From Rickettsiales bacterium (lineage in GTDB: Bacteria > Pseudomonadota > Alphaproteobacteria > Rickettsiales > Anaplasmataceae): a DNA stretch of 10,168 nt. This document shows, one piece after another, positions 6,004 through 10,168 of the stretch. The position numbers and the translations under genes are program-made. The DNA lies in contig JAISAR010000026.1 of assembly GCA_031266615.1 (NCBI GenBank), positions 1-10,168 on the forward strand, given 5' to 3'. A model generated the notes under the pieces. That model did no database searches, was not told the origin of the DNA, and saw only the letters and a program-made list of their open reading frames with translations. Numbering within the stretch: position 1 is the stretch's first letter; every line of letters starts with the position of its first letter.

Positions 6004-8947
6004 CTTTTTATTTATATTCTTCTTGACATTTGGTCTTTCGTATCAGGGGTATGCTGATTGCCCATCTCTTGTGTGGACTAATACTCATGCTGAAGCAAAC
6101 TTGAGTAAGGCTGGTAAAGGCTTTTGGAAGATTATTAGCTTTGATTGGGGTAATATAAATTTTGACGAAAAATTATTGCAATACATTAAAGTCAAAGCAG
6201 TAAAAGATCAAGGAATTGATGGTTACTTTAATCCGAAAATTAGAGTATGTGATTATGAAGGAGATAATTGTCATGAATTGTATAGTGGGACGTCTTGTCA
6301 AAAAATATATGGAACACAAGGAAGTGGAGCTGGAGTTTCAGCAGCAGTTTTTATAGACTGGGAAGGAGATAAAACAAGAGCTGGAGGAGAAATTGCTCAG
6401 GGTCTTGAATGGGAATGGGCAGAAGGTGTCACTGATGAAGAAAAAGTAAAATTTGCTAATTCTCCTAAAATATGTGCTTGTAGCCAAAAGAGCGCTTGTC
6501 TGAGTGGTGCTTCTGCAACTTTTGCTAGGTGGGGTCAGGGAGCAAATATTTTCCACCCTGGAGAAATGGCAAAAGCTTGTGATACTTGTTCGTGGGGTCA
6601 AGGGAAACAAAAAATAAAATGCGCTCCTGTACCACTTGCACCTGGCCCGCCTCCGTTTTGTGAACAACTTGCGATGTCACCTCCACAAGTTAGAATTGTT
6701 CCTATAACAAATGAAAAAAATGATTACTTTGATCCTAAGGTTAAGGTAATAATTGGTGATCTAATAGGAAAAGACGGAGAAATCGGAGAAAAGTTAGATT
6801 TTCCCAGAAAGTACAAAAAGGATAAGGCTGGGGAGAGTCCTACTCCGGGTGAAGTTAGGGAGCATTCTATCTTAGATAGAGATGGTACTACACACTACTT
6901 CGAAACGTACAGAAAAAAAAATAAACTCTGCACTGAATACCGCGGTACCGAAAAGGAGGAATCTCAAAGAAGATTGCAATTTCCTGCTCGTTGTTTTCCG
7001 GTGTCACCTGCTCCAGAGCCTAAGGTAGTGGAGATAGTAAATGAAAATACGTTAAAAATAAAAATAGAGATGAGCAGAGAAAATTGCATGAAACAAGTAA
7101 ATGGAAGTTATAGTGATGGCTATTGTACTTTTAACATCAGTTTTGATGCTAGTGAAGATAGGAAAAAAATTGACCCACGGTCTTTTAGAGTGGTAAAACC
7201 AAGAATAGTAAAAAAAACAACTAAGAATAGTAATGATGAAAGTAACATCACTGATGTTATAGAAGGTATATTAAGAAAGAATCCTCAGTTTGCAATTTTG
7301 GAAAAATATGGGCTTACTCCTAATATTGGGATTCAGTTTCCCAATGGTGAGGATTACAGTATAACAAATCCTGACAAATCCAGTAAAAAAGGGCCAACTA
7401 AGTTGGAATTAGATGATATGGGACTACCAAAAATGGAAGTAAGATACATGAGAGTAAAGAATCAAGCAAACTCCAAAAGAAAAATGCTTTGTCTTTCCGG
7501 TTGGAAGCCAGAACCAGAAGAGTTTGTACTTAAGAGAAAAAATAAGAGGGGAGAAAGTAAGATAATATCATTAAAATTAATGGGGGCAAGGTACATTAAG
7601 TACAATACTGTTTATTCAAAGGAGTCGAATCAACTTTATTATTTCCCTTGCAATGAAACAACTAATGTTTTGGCAAAGCCACAGAGCGAGCTAGATAAAA
7701 TAATATTCAATAAGCGGGGATATATTTCCATTCCTGAAGAAAATACGAATAGAAGCAATTGCATTGCGGAAAGGGATGACGAAATGGATACAAAACAGGA
7801 TTGCAACAAATGCAAGATAGTATATAAATTAATAGATGGAAAGCGTGAAGAAAAAGACTGTAAACAAGGTCAAGATGGCTGTCTCTGCTCAGGTAAAGCA
7901 TGTAGTCGCTCAACACAATACTTGAACAAAAAAGGTGAGCCATTTTACTTAAGATATAAGGAAGTGGATTGTAAAGATAAGGATGGTAAAACACTAAAAA
8001 ACGAAAAAGGTGAAGTACAAAAGTGCACGCAATTAAAAGATCATCTGGTTAAAGCAAACAGACCAGAGGTTTTTTATGCTGATAAATTGTGTAGGCTTTA
8101 CTTGTCAGGTTTAAAAGATAGATTACATGAAATAATAGTAAAGCAATTGAAAGATAAGAAACAAAAACTTGAGAAAAGTAATCAAGGATCTTATGAGCTT
8201 GGAGATGGCTATACAGATGACTTATCGCAATATGATTATGTTGAAATAGAGGCGTGGGGAGGTGGTGAAGCAGGTCATATAAAAAACACTGCTCACTCTA
8301 AAGAAAGTAGACCAGGAATGCCAGGAGATTATATAAAAGCTGAACTAAAAATTGATCCTAGTCACCCTATAATTAAAGTGAAAGTTACGGAAGGAGGAGG
8401 TGGACAAGAAGATAGTCCATCAAACAAGGATGGAGGGCCAACTTGGATAGAAATGTGTAATTCGTACAAGCAAGATTGCCAGCTATTAATTACTGTTGCT
8501 GGTGGGGGTAAACATAGGACATACGGCGGACAGTATTATAAGGAAACAAAGGTCCATGTAAATGATTTAAAGCTAGGGGAACCAACAATAGTAACAGGTA
8601 CAACACCCACACAAGATAACCAAGTAGCATATATAGAAAACGGCAAAATCGAGCCTGAATCAGTAAGCTGTACAAATGGTTTTAGAAGCAATAGACCTGG
8701 CACAGGTGGTTGCATTGATAAAAGTAAAGGAACTTACGGTAAAGGCTCCCCTGGTTATGTGAAGATTAAACCTATGCTTGATGAAATTAATGAAGAAAGA
8801 GTAAAAAAAATAGATGATGCTATTAAAAAAATGATACAAAACCCAGGTGATATCACAGGTATTGATGATTCTTTAGTAAATAAACTTGATAAAAAGATTA
8901 TTGATACAATTAAAGAAGAAATTAGAAAAGAATTGTTAGGGCTATAG
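5984..8947 (+). CDS. large exported cysteine-rich T4SS-associated protein (VirB6-like ectodomain, glycine-rich C-terminus)
   Basis: A 987-residue protein. Residues 1-25 form a signal peptide (SVRLNFLFIFFLTFGLSYQG, cleavage likely after GYA); D25 before C26 argues against a lipobox. I count 31 cysteines, including CDTC (199-202), CNKC (607-610) and CLC (633-635), suggesting disulfide-bonded folding outside the cytoplasm. The segment PVPLAPGPPPFCEQL (215-229) resembles one in the N-terminal regions of the long Rickettsiales VirB6-like proteins. Yet there is no multi-helix VirB6/TrbL membrane domain: after the signal peptide I see no membrane segment. Residues about 740-930 form a glycine-rich domain (VEIEAWGGG, VTEGGGG, ITVAGGG) like those in surface and phage-fibre proteins; the last 60 residues are charged and helical. 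ATG 5984 lies inside virB4, 20 nt before that frame ends, with no strong Shine-Dalgarno, so translation is probably coupled. Periplasmic or cell-surface T4SS component is inferred. Confidence 0.75.
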   Translation: MKSVRLNFLFIFFLTFGLSYQGYADCPSLVWTNTHAEANLSKAGKGFWKIISFDWGNINFDEKLLQYIKVKAVKDQGIDGYFNPKIRVCDYEGDNCHELYSGTSCQKIYGTQGSGAGVSAAVFIDWEGDKTRAGGEIAQGLEWEWAEGVTDEEKVKFANSPKICACSQKSACLSGASATFARWGQGANIFHPGEMAKACDTCSWGQGKQKIKCAPVPLAPGPPPFCEQLAMSPPQVRIVPITNEKNDYFDPKVKVIIGDLIGKDGEIGEKLDFPRKYKKDKAGESPTPGEVREHSILDRDGTTHYFETYRKKNKLCTEYRGTEKEESQRRLQFPARCFPVSPAPEPKVVEIVNENTLKIKIEMSRENCMKQVNGSYSDGYCTFNISFDASEDRKKIDPRSFRVVKPRIVKKTTKNSNDESNITDVIEGILRKNPQFAILEKYGLTPNIGIQFPNGEDYSITNPDKSSKKGPTKLELDDMGLPKMEVRYMRVKNQANSKRKMLCLSGWKPEPEEFVLKRKNKRGESKIISLKLMGARYIKYNTVYSKESNQLYYFPCNETTNVLAKPQSELDKIIFNKRGYISIPEENTNRSNCIAERDDEMDTKQDCNKCKIVYKLIDGKREEKDCKQGQDGCLCSGKACSRSTQYLNKKGEPFYLRYKEVDCKDKDGKTLKNEKGEVQKCTQLKDHLVKANRPEVFYADKLCRLYLSGLKDRLHEIIVKQLKDKKQKLEKSNQGSYELGDGYTDDLSQYDYVEIEAWGGGEAGHIKNTAHSKESRPGMPGDYIKAELKIDPSHPIIKVKVTEGGGGQEDSPSNKDGGPTWIEMCNSYKQDCQLLITVAGGGKHRTYGGQYYKETKVHVNDLKLGEPTIVTGTTPTQDNQVAYIENGKIEPESVSCTNGFRSNRPGTGGCIDKSKGTYGKGSPGYVKIKPMLDEINEERVKKIDDAIKKMIQNPGDITGIDDSLVNKLDKKIIDTIKEEIRKELLGL

Positions 8948-9001
8948 CCAAAAGATTCTAAATCGTAGCTTAAAGTATCTGGAACCCACAGATTCTGCCT
9001 C

Positions 9002-9026
9002 TTACTTTAATAATTAATTAAAGTAA
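9002..9026. promoter_or_regulatory. perfect palindrome containing TTAA-N7-TTAA
   Basis: TTACTTTAAT (9002-9011) and ATTAAAGTAA (9017-9026) are perfect inverted repeats around the loop AATTA. It lies 54 bp after the T4SS cluster and 22 bp before the -35 box of the next gene. As a hairpin it lacks GC pairs and a T tract, so it is a poor intrinsic terminator. It contains TTAA (9007-9010) and TTAA (9018-9021) exactly 7 bp apart, the arrangement of CtrA half-sites in alphaproteobacteria. An operator is plausible but unproven. Confidence 0.4.
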
Positions 9027-9048
9027 ATCACGTATCAATTTGCTTTAA

Positions 9049-9076
9049 TTGCTGTATTTTGATAAGAAGGTATAAT
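9049..9076 (+). promoter_or_regulatory. predicted sigma-70 promoter for the 171-residue gene
   Basis: TTGCTG (9049-9054) and a perfect TATAAT (9071-9076) are 16 bp apart, and the -10 ends 20 bp before ATG 9097. This leaves a leader of roughly 15 nt that is mostly the ribosome binding site. Confidence 0.6.
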
Positions 9077-9096
9077 TAACATAAGGGAGGTGCTTT

Positions 9097-9612
9097 ATGT
9101 CTCTGAGTAATAAGATTTCTGAGCTAATAGAACAACAATTTAACATTAAAAACCATGACAACTATTTGGCTTACGCTATACACAAGTGGGCTGCAAGTGA
9201 AATGTCCGATTCCATTGCTCTTTGTATAACTGGCAGTGGCGAATGCAAGATCAAGTATCAAGACATTGCAAATTCATTCAACATAACAAAAGAGGAAATT
9301 GACCAGGATAATATTGAAAGCATAGAAAATAAAATAAAAAGTGAAGCTGAAAAGGAAGATAGCAAGTTTTCTGAGTTGATTTTTAAGATGGACAGATCGC
9401 TAAAAGAGCAGAGTGAAAAGTCTATTATACAAATTTTAAATTCATCTGCCGAAGAGATGTTAAGGAGTTTTTGTGGGCAAGGTAATAGCTCTGCAGAGGA
9501 AAACAGTTCCCCTGAGTCTCAAGAAATCAATAATGCACCCTCTGCTTTACCTGAAGAGCCTACCACAGAAGGTTTGGAAACTACTACCAATCAAGATCCT
9601 TTTTCAACCTAA
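9097..9612 (+). CDS. hypothetical acidic cytosolic protein
   Basis: I do not recognise this 171-residue protein. It has no signal peptide or membrane segment. Residues 1-65 look like a compact helical unit (NKISELIEQQF, YLAYAIHKWAASEM, IKYQDIANSFNITKEEI), 66-125 are charged and probably helical, and 128-171 are a disordered-looking Ser/Glu/Pro/Thr-rich tail. The start is well supported: the strong Shine-Dalgarno GGGAGGTG (9085-9092) lies just upstream of the ATG, and its own promoter precedes it. The helical N-terminal part with an IANSFNITKEEI segment vaguely recalls a small DNA-binding helix-turn-helix, but I would not assign it. It is the only gene here with both a perfect -10 and a strong ribosome binding site, so appreciable expression is likely. 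The stop (9610-9612) overlaps the stop of the convergent minus-strand gene. Confidence 0.75.
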   Translation: MSLSNKISELIEQQFNIKNHDNYLAYAIHKWAASEMSDSIALCITGSGECKIKYQDIANSFNITKEEIDQDNIESIENKIKSEAEKEDSKFSELIFKMDRSLKEQSEKSIIQILNSSAEEMLRSFCGQGNSSAEENSSPESQEINNAPSALPEEPTTEGLETTTNQDPFST

Positions 9613-10019
9613 TCAACCCCATATATATACTCTTTTTGTACCCACGCTTTGCGTTTTGAGGAGGATAGCAAGCACCACTTTTCACTGCATTTTTCTATTC
9701 CCATTATAACGTATTTGTCTATTTTCATAGTAATCTTATTGTTCATATTCTGTTTTTGATATCCATCAGTATCTTCTTTTATCATCGCATGGCGCTTGTT
9801 ACTGAGCAGATTACTTTTTATCCATCCGCAGTCTTCTTTTATATCACAGACCTTTTTCCAGTTTTCAAACTCTTCTATCACTTTTAGGGGCAGATTTTTG
9901 CAAGTGTATATCCATGTTACAGGATAGTGAAACCCTGGTCCCGTTCTCATATTGACTTTATTTGATTTTATTGAAACAAAGTTGCTGGCAAACAAGTTAG
10001 AACTGAATAATAAAAACAA
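9609..10019 (-). CDS. exported protein with bacterial SH3-type repeats
   Basis: A 136-residue product if read from TTG 10019. Residues 12-75 form a bacterial SH3 (SH3b) domain with the family hallmark VNMRTGPGFHYPV (22-34) and a closing GWIKSNLL (65-72). A second, degenerate SH3-like unit spans about 95-133 (KITMKIDKYV to AWVQKEYI). This matches the alphaproteobacterial SH3-domain family of secreted proteins, which bind cell wall or other partners; the ligand here is unknown. The TTG start gives a signal peptide that is too short (FLLFSSNLFAS) and lacks basic residues. The frame is open upstream to 10067 and adds WFRNRSTIILL, which completes a normal signal peptide, but contains no ATG, GTG or further TTG. 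The start is therefore unresolved: a rare start (ATT 10028-10026, CTG 10058-10056) or loss of the ancestral start. It converges on the upstream gene with a 4-nt overlap. Confidence 0.65.
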   Translation of the reverse strand: MFLLFSSNLFASNFVSIKSNKVNMRTGPGFHYPVTWIYTCKNLPLKVIEEFENWKKVCDIKEDCGWIKSNLLSNKRHAMIKEDTDGYQKQNMNNKITMKIDKYVIMGIEKCSEKWCLLSSSKRKAWVQKEYIYGVD

Positions 10020-10154
10020 TAGGATAATAGTAGATCTATTTCTGAACCAAGATCCCAGATACTGTCTTTATTGTCAACAAGTTATTTGACTAAAAAGATA
10101 AAAAATAACAAAATAATTCAAATTAAGATTACATCTTTTATAAATTAGTATAAC
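10020..10154. other. AT-rich intergenic stretch upstream of the SH3 gene
   Basis: I see no gene here. On the minus strand a consensus -35 box TTGACA (10077-10072) is present, but no good -10 lies 16-18 bp downstream of it, so I do not call a promoter. The rest is very AT-rich. Confidence 0.35.
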
Positions 10155-10163
10155 TGTGGATAA
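10155..10163 (-). promoter_or_regulatory. single consensus DnaA-box 9-mer
   Basis: TGTGGATAA on the + strand is the exact complement of TTATCCACA, the strict DnaA-box consensus. It follows a very AT-rich stretch. Only one copy is visible before the window ends, so it may be a chance match or an isolated regulatory box; it is not evidence of an origin by itself. Confidence 0.3.
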
Positions 10164-10168
10164 GTACT

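Noticed and set aside
5984..6061. Lipoprotein signal at the start of the cysteine-rich protein
   Set aside because: The residues before C26 are Tyr-Ala-Asp; aspartate at -1 is not accepted in a lipobox, so ordinary signal peptidase cleavage is more likely.
9002..9026. Rho-independent terminator of the T4SS cluster
   Set aside because: The stem is nearly all A-T pairs and no T tract follows, so it does not meet the usual pattern.
9473..9709. Plus-strand 78-codon frame across the end of the 171-residue gene
   Set aside because: It lies in a different frame inside two better-supported convergent genes and has no ribosome binding site of its own.
1..10168. CRISPR array, insertion sequence, tRNA or rRNA genes
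   Set aside because: I saw no regularly spaced repeats, no transposase-like product, no cloverleaf with a TTCGA-type arm and no rRNA-like stretch.

Overview
The window reads as a chromosomal segment of an AT-rich obligate intracellular alphaproteobacterium of the Rickettsiales/Anaplasmataceae, most likely Wolbachia. The evidence is the low GC content, a divergent VirB4 ATPase next to a cysteine-rich protein carrying a segment typical of the long Rickettsiales VirB6-like proteins, a lineage-type hypothetical protein with a proline-rich linker and C-terminal membrane hairpin, and the general codon use. The assignment is from memory of these families; no search was run.

Layout. Bases 1-437 hold no convincing gene and look like degraded or repeated intergenic DNA. 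A plausible sigma-70 promoter (438-465) precedes a two-gene unit on the + strand: a cytochrome b561-type di-heme membrane protein (497-1012) and, 5 bp later, a FabK/nitronate monooxygenase-type flavoenzyme (1018-2064). After a 104-bp gap with a possible hairpin at the ribosome binding site comes an unrecognised 326-residue protein with two C-terminal membrane segments (2169-3149).

The main feature is a three-gene type IV secretion (T4SS) cluster at 3251-8947, preceded by a near-consensus promoter (TTGCCT-17-TATAAT, 3194-3222). It encodes a small exported membrane protein of VirB2-like architecture, a VirB4 ATPase whose Walker A lysine is replaced by arginine, and a 987-residue exported cysteine-rich protein. 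The last resembles the extracytoplasmic part of Rickettsiales VirB6-like proteins but has no polytopic VirB6/TrbL membrane domain, and it ends in a glycine-rich domain. The third reading frame overlaps virB4 by 20 nt, which suggests co-translation. I infer an accessory T4SS module (possible pilin-like subunit, second VirB4, surface-exposed protein) working with core T4SS genes elsewhere in the genome.

Downstream, a perfect 10-bp palindrome (9002-9026) containing TTAA-N7-TTAA lies ahead of a good promoter (TTGCTG-16-TATAAT) and a strong Shine-Dalgarno driving an unrecognised acidic 171-residue protein (9097-9612). This gene converges, with a 4-nt overlap, on a minus-strand exported protein with bacterial SH3-type repeats (9609-10019), whose true start is uncertain because no in-frame ATG or GTG exists. 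The last 150 bases hold no gene but end with an exact DnaA-box 9-mer.
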